Shown one piece after another: positions 44,661 to 55,400 of a DNA stretch of 64,000 nucleotides. Position 1 is the stretch's first letter. Every line of letters starts with the position of its first letter. Both the position numbers and the translations under genes were made by a program. The stretch lies in the NCBI GenBank assembly GCA_023935145.1, contig CM043699.1, positions 70,084,138 to 70,148,137 on the forward strand, in the 5' to 3' direction. Source of the stretch: Bretschneidera sinensis. Its lineage: Eukaryota; Streptophyta; Magnoliopsida; Brassicales; Akaniaceae. Under the pieces are notes generated by a model. The model was given only the letters and a program-made list of their open reading frames with translations. It ran no database searches and had not been told where the DNA came from.

Positions 44661-45381
44661 AGAGGTAACTTTTACTTTATGTCTTTAATTAATGATTATT
44701 CAAGAAGAGTGTGGGTTTATTTGCTTAGGAATAAATCTGATGCCTTGAATAAATTTGTTGTGTGGAAGAAGTTGCTGGAAACTCAAACGGGTAGGGTAGT
44801 TAAGGCTTTATGAACCAATAATGGCTTAGAATTTTGCAATAATGATTTTGATAAATTCTGTGAATTAAATGGAATTCTAAGGCATAGGACGGTTATAAAA
44901 ACACCCCAGCAAAATGGAGTTGCTGAAAGAATGAACAGAACCCTTATGGAGAAGGTTAGGTGCATGTTAATAGGATCCGGGTTACCAAAAATTTTTTGGG
45001 GAGAAGCTGTGGCTACAGCTGCATACTTGATAAATAGATCACCCTCTAGAGCTTTAGAGCTCAAGACTCCCATGGAGATGTGGAGTGGAAAACCCTTTGA
45101 ATTAAACAACCTTAGAACTTTTGGTTGTGCATCATATGCACATCAAAAGGAGGATAAACTTAGCCCAAGATCTAGAAAATGTGTATTTCTAGGATATGGT
45201 GATGGGGTTAAGGGATATAGGTTGTGGTCCTTAGAAAAGAAGGGCATGAAACTGATTATAAGTAGGGATGTTATTTTTAATGAATTATTATTTCCCTACT
45301 TGGAGAAAACTAACCCTGCAGGGGCTAGTGAGCAAACCAAACCGGAAGTTGTGGAGCATTGCATCAAGGAGAAATCGGTTT
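44661..45381 (+). pseudogene. T2 copia integrase
   Basis: Begins at GAGGTAAC, matching T1 from 10385 backward. SLINDYSRRVWVYLLRN has Asn for the first Asp of the usual DDY pair. KAL, a stop, then TNNGLEF has Asn where the second catalytic Asp of TDNG belongs. TPQQNGVAERMNRTLMEK keeps the Glu. GSGLPKIFWGEAVATAAYL and RKCVFLGYGDGVKGYRLW follow. The frame from 44931 to 45383 is open. Inactive because of the changed Asp residues and the stop. Confidence 0.9.
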
Positions 45382-45932
45382 AGGTAGAGCAGAGGAGATA
45401 AGATAGTTTAGACTAGGTAGAGCCCTTGGATGAAGGCCAAGCTCAAGAAACTCAAGAAGAAGCTGAACAAGAAGAGGTTGATGCAATAAATAACTACCAG
45501 CTCACAAGAGACCGGGGAAGGAGAGTGGTTAGACCACCCTTGAGATATAGGTTTACGGATGCTAATGTAGCAGCTCCTTAGATAGAAGGAGAGGTTGAAC
45601 TAGAAACTTACACGGATGCCATGGAGTGTAAGGATTCGTTAAAGTGGCAGCTGGCTATGGAGGAAGAAATGGACTCTTTGATAAAGAACAACTCTTGGGA
45701 GCTGGTGCCCAATCCAGGAAAACAGAGAGTTATGGATTGTAGATGGCTCTACAAGATCAAAGAAGGGAATACTCCAGGAGATGAAGTCCGGTATAAAGCT
45801 AGGCTGGTGGCGAAGGTGTTCACACAAAAGGAAGGCATAGATTTCACTGAAATCTTCTCACCGGTTGTGAAATACAAGACGATCCGGATAGTGTTAGCAT
45901 TGGTGGTCCAATTTGATTAGGAAATTAAGCAA
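45382..45932 (+). pseudogene. T2 linker and reverse transcriptase N terminus
   Basis: After a linker with three stops, [20 protein letters not shown] at 45621 starts the RVT_2 domain. It continues [40 protein letters not shown] and [13 protein letters not shown] single TAG follows before the frame resumes (EIKQMDVKTAFLHG). The remainder is intact, so one base change separates this from a continuous frame. Confidence 0.9.
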
Positions 45933-46979
45933 ATGGATGTGAAGACAGCGTTCTTACATGGAGTGCTCGATGAGACCATTTTCATGAGGCAACCCGAAGG
46001 CTATGAGGAAGGAAGGCATGGAGAGTTGGTGTTCAAATTGAAGAAATCTCTTTATGGCCTGAAGCAATCGCCTCGACAATGGAATAAGAGGTTTGATTCC
46101 TTTGTAATCAGCTTGGGTTTCATGAGGAGCTACTATGATTCGTGCTTGTACTATAAGGGGCAGAAGGTTAAGGAAGTGGTGATCATACTCATCTATGTTG
46201 ATGACATGTTGCTGGTTGGGAGCAGCATGGAGAGGATAAAGAAATTGAAGGCTCAATTCAGTGAAGAGTTTGAGATTAAGGATCTTGGCCATACACAAAA
46301 GATCATTGGGATGTGTATCATCCAGGAAAGGGAGAGAAACAAATTGAAGATCTCTCAAACTTCTTACATAGAGAAGATGATATCTAAATTCTCTATGGAA
46401 GATAGCAAACCAGTAAAGGTTCCCATTGTTGGTCATTTCAAGTTCTCCAGCGATCAATGTCCAAGATCGGAGGCGGAGAAGAAGGAAATGGAGAAAGTCC
46501 CCTACTCTAGTGTGGTTGGTTCTGTTATGTTCACCATGGTAAGCACTAGACCTGATATTGCTTATGTAATGAGTGTTCTTAGCAGGTTTATGAGTAATCC
46601 CGAAAAAGAGCATTGGCTTGGGATGAAGTGGTTGCTGAGGTATTTGAAGGGAAGCCCAGAAGTAGGGCTGGTGTATGAGAAGAGAGGTAAGTCCATCTGC
46701 CTTGAGGGTTTTGCTGATTCAGACTATGGAGCAAACTGGGATAAAAAGAGATCGATTACCTCCTATTTCTTTAACTTAAATGGATGTTGTGTAAGTTGGA
46801 AGGCTCAGTTGCAGCCAGTGGTAGAACTCTCAACAACCGAGGCTGAGTACATAGCAGCTACGGAGACCATTAAGGAGGCTATGTGGTGCAAAGGGTTGCT
46901 TGAAGAGTTGAAGGTACTGAAGGAGCAGGTTGTGGTATTTTCAGAGAGTCAAAGTGCCTTGCACTTGTGTAAAATCTAG
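45933..46979 (+). CDS. T2 reverse transcriptase palm and RNase H (best preserved ORF)
   Basis: 348 codons open. MDVKTAFLHGVLDE carries the first catalytic Asp, GLKQSPRQWNKRFD the next block, and YVDDMLLV the YVDD pair (residues 88-91). FSMEDSKPVKVP and STRPDIAYVMSVLSRFM follow. RNase H begins near residue 245, with FADSDYGAN, STTEAEYIAA (acidic residues) and SQSALHLCK. It would make cDNA and degrade the RNA template. A stop after HLCKI cuts off the last catalytic block (KHMDVRYHF), which continues at 46979. It is the only long retroelement enzyme in the window with all RT motifs. The start shown is an internal Met, since translation would come from the polyprotein. Confidence 0.85.
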   Translation: MDVKTAFLHGVLDETIFMRQPEGYEEGRHGELVFKLKKSLYGLKQSPRQWNKRFDSFVISLGFMRSYYDSCLYYKGQKVKEVVIILIYVDDMLLVGSSMERIKKLKAQFSEEFEIKDLGHTQKIIGMCIIQERERNKLKISQTSYIEKMISKFSMEDSKPVKVPIVGHFKFSSDQCPRSEAEKKEMEKVPYSSVVGSVMFTMVSTRPDIAYVMSVLSRFMSNPEKEHWLGMKWLLRYLKGSPEVGLVYEKRGKSICLEGFADSDYGANWDKKRSITSYFFNLNGCCVSWKAQLQPVVELSTTEAEYIAATETIKEAMWCKGLLEELKVLKEQVVVFSESQSALHLCKI

Positions 46980-47164
46980 TGTTCCGTGAGAGGACAAAGC
47001 ATATGGATGTTCGGTATCATTTCATTCGGGAAAATGTTACGAAAGAATGCATCCATGTGGATAAGGTTGCCACGGAAGAAAATCCTGCGGATTTGGGTAC
47101 TAAAGTTCTACCTCTAAGTAAGTTCAATCATTTCCTTGGTCTACTTAGGATTGGAGTTGGTTAA
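46979..47164 (+). pseudogene. T2 RNase H C terminus
   Basis: FRERTKHMDVRYHFIRENVT with the final His and Asp region, then VATEENPADLGTKVLPLSKF, the usual end of copia pol. Separated from the upstream frame by one stop or frameshift near 46976. Ends LLRIGVG. Confidence 0.88.
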
Positions 47165-47244
47165 TTGATGACTCAAGATGAGTTTGGATCCCGAAGCTTT
47201 CTGCACAATGGTTTAGGTTTAAACACTTAGACAAAGGTAGAGAT
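47165..47244 (+). other. T2 polypurine tract region
   Basis: ACAAAGGTAGAGAT immediately before the 3' LTR; identical in type to T1. Confidence 0.75.
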
Positions 47245-48262
47245 TGTTGGTATTTGTCTAAGGTTTTCATAGGTCCAACCATGTTTCAAAGATGGTTAAA
47301 TCTAAACCAAAGTTGGAGAATTAAAGTTCAGTAAGTTAGAAGACTGCACAAATGTGTGTGCATCAATTTGGAGCAAGGGAAGGCCATGCGCACTGGCGTG
47401 CGCACTTCAGCACACAATCAGGAAAATGTGCACATAGCTGCAGCATCAGTGTGTGCCTAGGTGCCCTCCACCAGTGCCCTGGCACCCAGAATGATGTCTC
47501 CCTGACCCGCACCAGCACCTAGGCACTCCCCACCAGCACCATGGCGTCCAAAAGGTGTGCCAAGGTGCCCTGCCCAGTGCCATGGTGCCCTGCCCAGTGC
47601 CATGGTGCCCCCTGTTGAGTGCCTAGGCACTAGGCACACCAAAGCACACATGGACAGCCTACTTTAGCCTTCTCTTAGGTGCGTGAGTGCAAGGTTAAAA
47701 TGTACAGAACCACTTAGGATTGATGGAGGGCCAAGATTAAGTGGTAATCAAGATCCAATGGTGGAGATTAACTCACAAGAATGACTAAGAAGTGTGTGGC
47801 TATAAAAGGGGTCTTCTAGCCTTATTTTTCACATATAGAATATATAAAACAACACAAGTTTGTGACATTGTGAGATCAATTGTAAACACATAGAGAGAAT
47901 TGTGTGAGAGACATAAACACAAGAGGGACTCTTTGTAGTGAGGCTGGTTGTAAAGAAGAGAGAGTAGTATAGAGAGAGCATTGTAATCTTCTTTATTCTC
48001 TTCTTGGTTTCTTCAAGAACTTGAGTTTCTTGATGGGGATTGCTTTAACTTGTAAGAACCATTTGAGATAGTACAGAGAGTTCAGAGGAACTCAAGGGGA
48101 CGTGGGCACATTGCTGAACCTCGATAACAAATTGTGTGTCTTCTTTCTTTCTTTGATTTTCTGTTCTTGTGTTCGATTGCTGAAATTCTTTCTACAAGTC
48201 ATTCTAGAATTAGGTGTTTGGAAGATCACCACCTGGGCATCTTATCAAGGTGATTTCCAACA
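47245..48262 (+). repeat. T2 3' LTR
   Basis: 1018 bp, TGTTGGTATTTG...TTCCAACA. TATA box TATAAAAGGGG at 47801. GC-rich palindrome words at 47380-47650, one short segment doubled (TGCCCAGTGCCATGGTG at about 47570-47605). Confidence 0.88.
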
Positions 48263-49890
48263 TATATTATGACTAGTAACTAACTTGAGAAAACCATACT
48301 TACTAGTGATGAGAAAATAATTCCTAAAAAACTAGTGAATGCCTTAATTTTGATGAAGGATTTGAATACCAAAACCAAAGGGTGGCCGACAGTGGAAGGA
48401 AGAATATACTCGTTTTTTTTTGTTTTCCTCTTTTTTTTTCCCTCATTCCTTTCTTATTTGTGTACTCTCTTTTGATTATTTTGTTTCTCTTTTTGATTTT
48501 TCTAAGCTTCTCTCTTTTTAACTCTCTCTAAACTTCTCTTTTTTTTTTCTTTCTACTCTTACAACACTTTGCCTTAGTTTTTGTTTGTGTATGTTAACAA
48601 AAGGGTATTTATAGGAGGTTTAAGGGCTGGCCAAGGGATCAAAAATCAAAATAAAGGGTGAAAATGAGATGCATGGCCAGCCATATAGGTAGGGGAAAAA
48701 GGGTTTCAACTTTTGAGGTGAAAAGGTGTCACTTTTGGGGTGGAAAGGTCGAGCTAAAGAAGGTGAGGTGTGGTAAACCAAATAAAAAGTGAGAGGGAAA
48801 AGTGTTTTAGATGGCTGGCAATGGAAAAAATGGAGGGCTTTCTTTGAGGTGAGAAATTGAAGAAGAAGATTTGTTTCAATAAAGCAAAAGGGTGAACTAA
48901 GTACAATTTGGGGTGTTTTCAATAAAACAAAAAAGTGAGGAGAAACTCTCATTGGTGTGGCCAACCATGGGGGAAGGAATTTCTTTGGTTTTTTGAGATA
49001 TAAGAGAGTGGGAATGCTTAGGAGAAAATTGTGCAATTAATAAAGCAAAAGAAAGTGGAAAAAAGGATTCCAAATTGCACTCACATAAAAAATAGTGTAG
49101 TTTTTTAGTTAATTTAGGTGTTGTTTTTTGGGTATAAAATGTGAATTATTAGGTAGAAAAATGTGGTATTTGGAATATAGGAAAATGTGGAAACTTAAGA
49201 AGGTAATGTCCAATTAACCAAGCAAAAAGAGAAGAAGAGAAACTCCTTCTTTTGGTACACATGGCTGCTCAAAAAGGGAGAAAAATTGGTTGTCTTTTAA
49301 AATGAATAATTGTTGTTTGTTAGGTGAAAAATGTGTTGTTTCTTGTGTAGAAAAGGTGGTACTTGGTACATAGGAAGGTGGGAAAACCTAAGGATGGGAA
49401 GGTGAGTTCAAAAGGCAAAAAGGAAGAGGGAAAAAGTCCTGTTCATGCCCAGCCACATATGGAAGGGAGAGAGACAACGTTTTTGCTTTGTAAAAAGATA
49501 GTTTACCTTGAAGAAAGTGAACCAATCAAAAGGTGCCAAGTAGAGAGTGAAATCGAAAGTTCACTCTTAAAAAAATAGAAGTCTTCTTAGGCTTGAAATT
49601 TGGGTCAAAAGTGTTTAGATTTAGAAAAAAATCAGTGGGCTTTAGTGGGTTTTAGATTGGTCCAAAATTTAAATGAAAACTTTGGCATTGAATCTGGTTC
49701 AATCAAATAAGGCTCAATTGATTTAAACTCAAATCAAATTAAATAGATGGAACAAAAGGGGCTTACAATTGGCACTATCCCTCAATTAAACTCAAACTTC
49801 CATATTTACCAAGTCCGAGCACACTATGATCAAATATTCATCATGGAAACCCGCGCATGGTTTGTTTTGGAATGAAAATGGGTGTCTACA
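48263..49890 (-). repeat. Family R LTR, copy R3, second part
   Basis: Continues 42160 and ends GGGTGTCTACA at 49890, so the coding-strand LTR starts TGTAGACACCC after a GGGGGAAAAC polypurine tract. TATAAATA on the minus strand near 48606-48613. Includes CT-rich tract 48410-48600 and several CACATGG/CCATG modules. No gene. Confidence 0.75.
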
Positions 49891-50765
49891 GTTTTCCCCC
49901 TTTGATTAGGGCTCCTTTGAGAGTTTCAATCAAAGGCTATAAGGGAATGTTGTTTCATTTCAAAATTTTGGAATAGTAAATATGGGATGCACTCATAAAA
50001 GTGAACATTTTGTTAGGTAAAGTTGATGTCATGGGATCACCCATGAGAATGAAACATACTTGAAGTGATGGAGTTGGTGTTCGTTCATTCGTGCAATACT
50101 TCTGGCTTGATTGATTCTTGATGTAAGGAATTGGTGTTGCCTATTGACAAGGACTTTAGGTTTGCCTGCTGATGAGGACTTTGGATTACCTACTGATGAG
50201 GACCTTTTGGGTTTGCCTACTAACGAGGTCTTTTTGGTGATTTTGCCTATTGTGAGGGCTTTTTTGGTGATTATGCTTGCTATGAAGTCTTTTAATAGTT
50301 GGTTTTGCAAAGTTCTTTCATTCAAATTTGTTAAATCCCAAAAAATTTGGGTGTGAACTAAGTCATGGCATTTAGGATTCTTTTTTATTCAATTATAAGG
50401 CTTTGAAAAAGAAAAAGAACAAAGCATGCAAGAGATGTCATTTCACCTTAAAATTTGATGAAGATATCACGTGATAGTTAAGGCTTTTGTTATTTTCAAA
50501 AACTTTTGTATCTAAAGACAAACTTCTACAGAGCACAAGAAAGTATCTATTGATGTGCACACCCTAGCCTACTTGGCTTTTAGTGGCCTATTCTTTGACC
50601 ACTCAATTTTATTTTACTCAAAAACATGCATTTAAACTCAATCTTTCCTATCATTTGGTATACATTCCTCTAGTAGTTCTAAAAACAAAGCTTCACAAAT
50701 AATCCAAAATCTTTTTTTCCTACTTTAAAAGATATGGCCAAGTAAGCTATCTTAACTTAGTTGAT
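49891..50765 (-). other. R3 3' internal non-coding region
   Basis: No gene. Contains short direct repeats of TTTGCCTGCTGATGAGGAC type at 50150-50260 (five imperfect copies, about 30-45 bp apart). Confidence 0.6.
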
Positions 50766-51780
50766 ACGCTCAATTGGAAACATGAAAGGCATCGTGCTCC
50801 ACAATTTCTCTCCTTATGGTATCAACGCGATTTTTTCACTCAAGAGCATTAAAATTGACTAGGACTTCTTGAATGCAACTGCAGCAAGGTGGGATCCTGA
50901 CACTCATATCTTTCAGTTTGGTCTTAATGAATTATGTCTGACATATGAGGAATTTTGTGTTCTCATCCGTCGAAAGCCAACAAACAAAATTTTCCTTCCT
51001 ACACACACGAATCATCACACCAAACTTGTAATGTAGTTATTTGGGATCACCAAGGCTCGAACCGAGACCCACTTATAAGGCAATTGCTTTGATGCCATGC
51101 CTTTAGCGTCTGAGCTTTATGGAACTGAACTAAAAATCTCATTAACCATCTCCATAATATACTATCCCTCGTCCTCTTGGACACATTTTTCAATTAGGGA
51201 CATAGTTCAAGGGTCCACAAAACATTGTTCGATATGTTCAAATAATCCGAAGAAAGATAGGTGCCACATTAGCCATTACTCTGAATGGCCTTGATTTTTT
51301 CTATCGCTATGAGACCCCTTATCTCCTTGGAAGCCCCTTGTTACTCCAAGTAAACACTTCATGCTTTACTGGCTCACCTGATGTTTTCTTCTTTAGATGT
51401 GGCTGTTTGACAAGCTATCGATATTGGCTCCTCCTAATAATTTTCTTGTTGAATACGAGCCAAAACACTTTCGAGGGTGCAAACTCTTGGTTAAGAAAGA
51501 TTCATTAGAGGGCTGGCTCAACTAGTTTTACACACTCGGTGTTTTGCAAATCCACCAAGTATACCGTGGTGGAGGATCATTGTGGCTACCTTGTCTACCT
51601 CTGGCAACACCTACTGCTTATATTATTCCCCAGTATGAATTCTCAGAAAATACAGGCAATCACAAACGATTCCACTATCCAACCATGGCTATTATACTTG
51701 TCTAATAAACGAATGGTTAACCGAGCAGATCTGAAGTACTTGGCCCAGGCGCACCATGACTTAAATTCCTCATAATATTT
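50766..51780 (+). pseudogene. Plant-mobile-domain-like ORF, antisense within R3
   Basis: Plus-strand reading with stops and frame changes: NMKGIVLHNFSPYGINAIF, ARWDPDTHIFQFGLNEL, CLTYEEFCVLIRRKPTNKIF, a middle part GLDFFYRYETPYLLGSPLLL, then LFDKLSILAPPNNFLVEYEP, KHFRGCKLLVKKDS, and EDHCGYLVYLWQHLL. The order 'W.P.TH.F....L.LT.E......' then 'GSPLLLQ' then 'P..F......F' matches the plant mobile domain family (aminotransferase-like, found in host MAIN/MAIL genes and in many transposons). It is antisense to integrase at 52130-52850 and lies between pol and the 3' LTR. Decayed, no full frame. Confidence 0.6.
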
Positions 51781-52129
51781 CTGCAACTTGCTTCATTATT
51801 TTTTACGATTATCTAGCATGAGTATGGATCAAGCAAAAGTATCCCATAAGGAAGAAAAGAAAACACGTTGCTATAGGGAGTCCAATATGACTTTGAAATA
51901 AGGTCATGTACTTGCTTTTTCATTTTGTAATAAAAAAAAAAATCTTTAGAGAATGAAAGAGAAATGGCATATCCAGAAACTTAAGTCATTAATGCATTAA
52001 ATCGATTCATATTTCAATTCTTTCATTGGCTCAACACATCTTAGTCAAAGTGTGAATTTTCTTTTATTATCTTTTGAAATTTGTAAAAAAGATGTATTTG
52101 CGGGAACAACTACAAAAAAAGAAGGAGTT
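51781..52129. other. Non-coding spacer in R3
   Basis: No motif recognised. AT-rich sequence between the antisense ORF and the pol end. Confidence 0.5.
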
Positions 52130-52866
52130 TCCAACAAAAGTATGACTGAACAAAAGTGGTTACCTGTGTACCCACAAATGAGATCAAGCCTTCACGTAGT
52201 TCGAGATAGAGAGGTTTAACTTTTCTTTTGCCTAAACCGCCCTTATAAAATTTCGATTATGTGGAATGCTATAACTTTTGCCTAAGTCACCCTTTTCGGA
52301 TTTTCAACTTAGCGAGCTTTTTTTAATTGAAAATGGTAGATAGAGTGGGGGTACAATAATGAAAGGAAACAGAAAGGGGATCACAAGTAATACTTTTTTT
52401 AGACAATCTAGGTTGATAGGTTCAGCAAATTCATTACCATCAATATCCGTGAGACGCACTGATCCCCCAGATAGGATCTTCTTGAATAGATACAGACCTG
52501 CCTAGTTTGGTGTAAATTTTCCCCTCGGATCATCGATTGGTGGCTTGAGTTCTTTTACTACATAATCTCCTTCCTTGATCCCCCAGTTCATTACTTTCTT
52601 GTTAAAAGCTTGTGTAACCCTTTTTTGACACCCTTGGGTATGATGGAGAGCCTTCACCCGCTTCTCTTCAATCAAAGCTAACTTGCTATATCACCCTCGA
52701 ATTCAATCTGTCTCTTCCAACTAGCTTTCCACGGCTGTCCTTAGTGAAATAATTTTCACCTCGATTGGGAGAACCACTTACACCCCATAAACCAAGGAGT
52801 AAGGGGTGGCACTTGTAAAAGGCCTACACTACCTGTGAGTTAGTTTAGCTGAGATAATTACGACCA
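52130..52866 (-). pseudogene. Tat-type gypsy integrase C terminus and tail (R3 pol)
   Basis: Coding strand: SATPYSLVYGV, VLPIEVKIISLRTAVES, LIEEKRVKALHHTQGCQKR, TQAFNKKVMNWGIKEGDYVV, KPPIDDPRGKFTPN, ILSGGSVRLTDIDGNEFAEP and INLDCLKKVL. This is the end of integrase in Tat-lineage Ty3/gypsy. After it, ARxVENPKRVTxAKV and DLICGYTGNH resemble the short conserved tail of that lineage. It assigns family R to Tat-like gypsy and fixes its minus orientation. Stops present; the rest of pol is cut at about 52866 by copia sequence. Confidence 0.82.
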
Positions 52867-52879
52867 AAACTTAGGTTTA

Positions 52880-53142
52880 AGCATTATCGTCCTATAAGTT
52901 TTGTGTGTGATAATCAAGTACCTATTCATATTGCAACTAATTTTGTGTTTCATGAGAGGATAAAGCATAATGAGCTTGATTGTCATGTAGTTCGAGAAAA
53001 GCTGATACATAATGCGATTAGTACAAGAAATGTAAAGTTAGTAGATCATCTAGCAGATGCATTAACTAAACCATTGATTGGTACTCAAGTTAGATCTATT
53101 TATATCAAGTTGGGTGCATATGATATATATGCTCCAACTTAA
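52880..53142 (+). pseudogene. Copia RNase H C terminus (third copia family)
   Basis: VCDNQVPIHIATNFVFHERI is the CDN block with His/Arg contacts. KHNELDCHVVREK is the last catalytic block, and VDHLADALTKPLIGTQVRSI the terminus. YIKLGAYDIYAPT ends pol. Distinct from T1/T2 and from the Sirevirus copy. Its upstream part is missing. Confidence 0.88.
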
Positions 53143-53217
53143 GGGGGGATGTTAAAGTTGTTGTATTTTCACATATCCTAGTATATATTTCATGGTACCA
53201 GTCTTAGGGCTAGTACC
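53143..53217 (+). repeat. Polypurine tract and LTR start of third copia
   Basis: TTAAGGGGGGATG is the polypurine tract, followed by an LTR starting TGTTAAAGTTG at about 53154. Only about 65 bp remain before gypsy G4. Confidence 0.75.
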
Positions 53218-54497
53218 TGTTGTGCGTTTATCTACCTAAATTATTAAGAAAATAATCGAACTTGTTTTACTTGCAAGTGCACAAGGTCAACAGTAGCATA
53301 GTGTGCAAATGTGAGATCATCTCCACAGGGATTGGTGAATTTCGATTTAGAATTAATTTTGCAATATAAAAAGATAGAAATAAATGTTGAGTGTGAATTA
53401 ATAATAATAAGAACATAGGGCTTTGATATCCACCACTAATCATACTTTCTTAACAAGTAATGTGCCAATGCTATAGCCCTACCATGAATACCTAATGGTT
53501 GTCAACCTAAGGGCTTGGTCCACTCCTTAGGCTATTGATCTACCTAAGCAATGAGTTAGGCATGGTGTATACTCTAACTCTTTTCTATCTTAAGGATTCA
53601 GCATGGTGTATATTGAGTTGTTCCTTAAGAGAGCATAAGGTCTGTGGCAATCGACGACCACACGAGACCTAGGGCATGTTGTATACTCCCATTTTTCCAT
53701 GTTGATTAACCCAAGAATCCGATGTGGAATTCTTTTGTTACTATTGCTAGACCCAGGACTTGATCATCCAAATTGATCTAACTAACTAATTCATACCACA
53801 TGCATTTGTTGATCAGACACACATATAAGGAATTCAATAAAGCAGGTATTAATCAATTAAAGCATCATAACATGGCTATTTGCAAAGGCAACAATACTTA
53901 TATATAGAAAAACATAATTAGGGCTTCAATCGAGCCCTATTAAGAGTTTAGTTGCACATGCTAAGTAAACTGAACATTATAACCATAACTAAACTAAATA
54001 GATAGATAAAACCCAAAGGAATACTAAGGAGATGAGTCATCAATTCGTCTCCAAAGCTTACAACTTCAGGAAAATTTAAAGGTATATTTTTTGTGTTTTA
54101 CAAGCCTATATATAGGGTTCTAAGGGTGCCCCGAAACTCTTGTTTCCAATTTAAGATCCGGAGACTTCTTTCCAAAACTGGCTTTGCCACCTCTCTGTAC
54201 GTGTGCGCTCGATCACATGGGTCTGTGCTCGAGTGCATGGATGCGCCCGAGCCTTCTAAGTGTGCGCACGAGTGCCTATGTGCTTGATCACAAGAGAGGT
54301 GCGCTCGAGGGCACCTAGCTGGTGTGCAGATTTTAACTTTTTTCTTCCTTAGAGCTCCAAAATGTCTTCTTTTCTTCAAAAACCTATGAAAAACACAGAA
54401 AACACAAAAATGAAGTGGAATCTACTAAAATATATAAACAAATAGCCTAACAAGTGTAAATTAAGGGGCTTAAATATGACTATTTAAGCACTTATCA
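53218..54497 (-). repeat. Gypsy G4 3' LTR, G2 family
   Basis: 1280 bp, TGTTGTGCGTTTATC...CTTATCA on the plus strand. Homologous to the G2 LTRs. CATGGTGTATACT-type words at 53510-53690 and a GC-rich palindrome cluster at 54200-54330. Possible TATA box CTATATATAG near 54105. Confidence 0.85.
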
Positions 54498-54643
54498 CAC
54501 CCACAAACTTATATATTGCTAGTCCCTTAGCAATACAAAACGAAAAACTATTTGAAAAACAAAATCAAAGATAAATTCATTATTCATGATATCTAAAAAT
54601 TTGGGCTGCACATAAAACCTTGATGATTGTTCATGAGTAATGC
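54498..54643 (-). other. G4 3' non-coding remnant
   Basis: Homologous to 25438-25600 of G2, including the polypurine box. Cut at 54643 by Tat-like gypsy sequence. Confidence 0.7.
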
Positions 54644-55400
54644 CACAGCAGCACTTGAACCAAGGAGAACCCAACCAAGAAGGTCAAGAAGTCACAGTCA
54701 CTATGATTATTAAAACAATTTGTGAAGGCTCAGCCATCGAAAGCAACTTGGGATAGAATAACAAAGTATACGCTAAGTTCGTGGCTTCTGTCAACAGACC
54801 TCATAAGCAAAGGAAGATAAGCCAGACAATCTCCTTCACGGATGATGATCTAGACGGAGTTCAGACCCTGCACGATGATACTATAGTGGTCTCCCTTCTT
54901 ATAGCCAACCACGATGTCAAATGCATCTTAGTAGATAATGGGAGTTCGACAGACACCTTATTCTATGATGCTTTCCAGCAGATGTAGTTGAAAGATAATC
55001 AGCTAAAGCCGATCTGTACCCCATTGTACGGCTTCTCAAGGTCTCCGGTGTTCATTGAATGTAGCATAGTTCTCTTGGCCACTACAAGGTCGGCCCCATG
55101 GACTACTACTATGCAGACTACTTTGCTAGTAGTCAAACGACTGTCATCCTACAATGTGATCCTCAGTAGACCCATTCTCAACAAGCTGAAGGCAGTCATC
55201 TCCACCTACTATTTGAAAATGAAGTTCCCTATTAATGATGGAGTATGTGAAGTTAAAGGAAACCAGTAGGTCTCCAAGTCATGTTATCTGAATGTTATGA
55301 GATAAGGAAAAAGAACAGAGGCCTTGCCCCTCGAAGTGGAAGACTAAAAAGGAGGTAAAAACCCCATGGGGCTAACCCATGGAGGAGCTAACTATTGTCC
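54644..55400 (+). pseudogene. Tat-like gypsy protease
   Basis: FTDDDLDGVQTLHDDTIVVS leads to retropepsin VKCILVDNGSSTDTLFYDAF (D-N-G-S-S active site, Tat form). PICTPLYGFS, VVKRLSSYNVILSRPILNK and STYYLKMKFPINDG follow. One stop after QQM and one after KGNQ. The upstream gag is only a short trace (54644-54780). Confidence 0.88.

Larger units (their letters stand above)
42161..48262 (+). mobile_element. Copia retrotransposon T2, interrupted by gypsy G3
   Basis: Plus-strand relative of T1. LTRs start TGTTGGTATTTGTC at 42161 and 47245, and the right end is CCAACA at 48262. Flanks TACAT (42156-42160) and TATAT (48263-48267) may be a decayed 5-bp duplication. The rest of the 5' LTR, gag and protease are missing, replaced by truncated gypsy G3. 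Integrase, RT and RNase H are nearly complete. Confidence 0.85.

Noticed and set aside
45954..46613. 219-codon minus-strand frame
   Set aside because: Antisense shadow of the T2 RT/RNase H frame, which has clear catalytic motifs.
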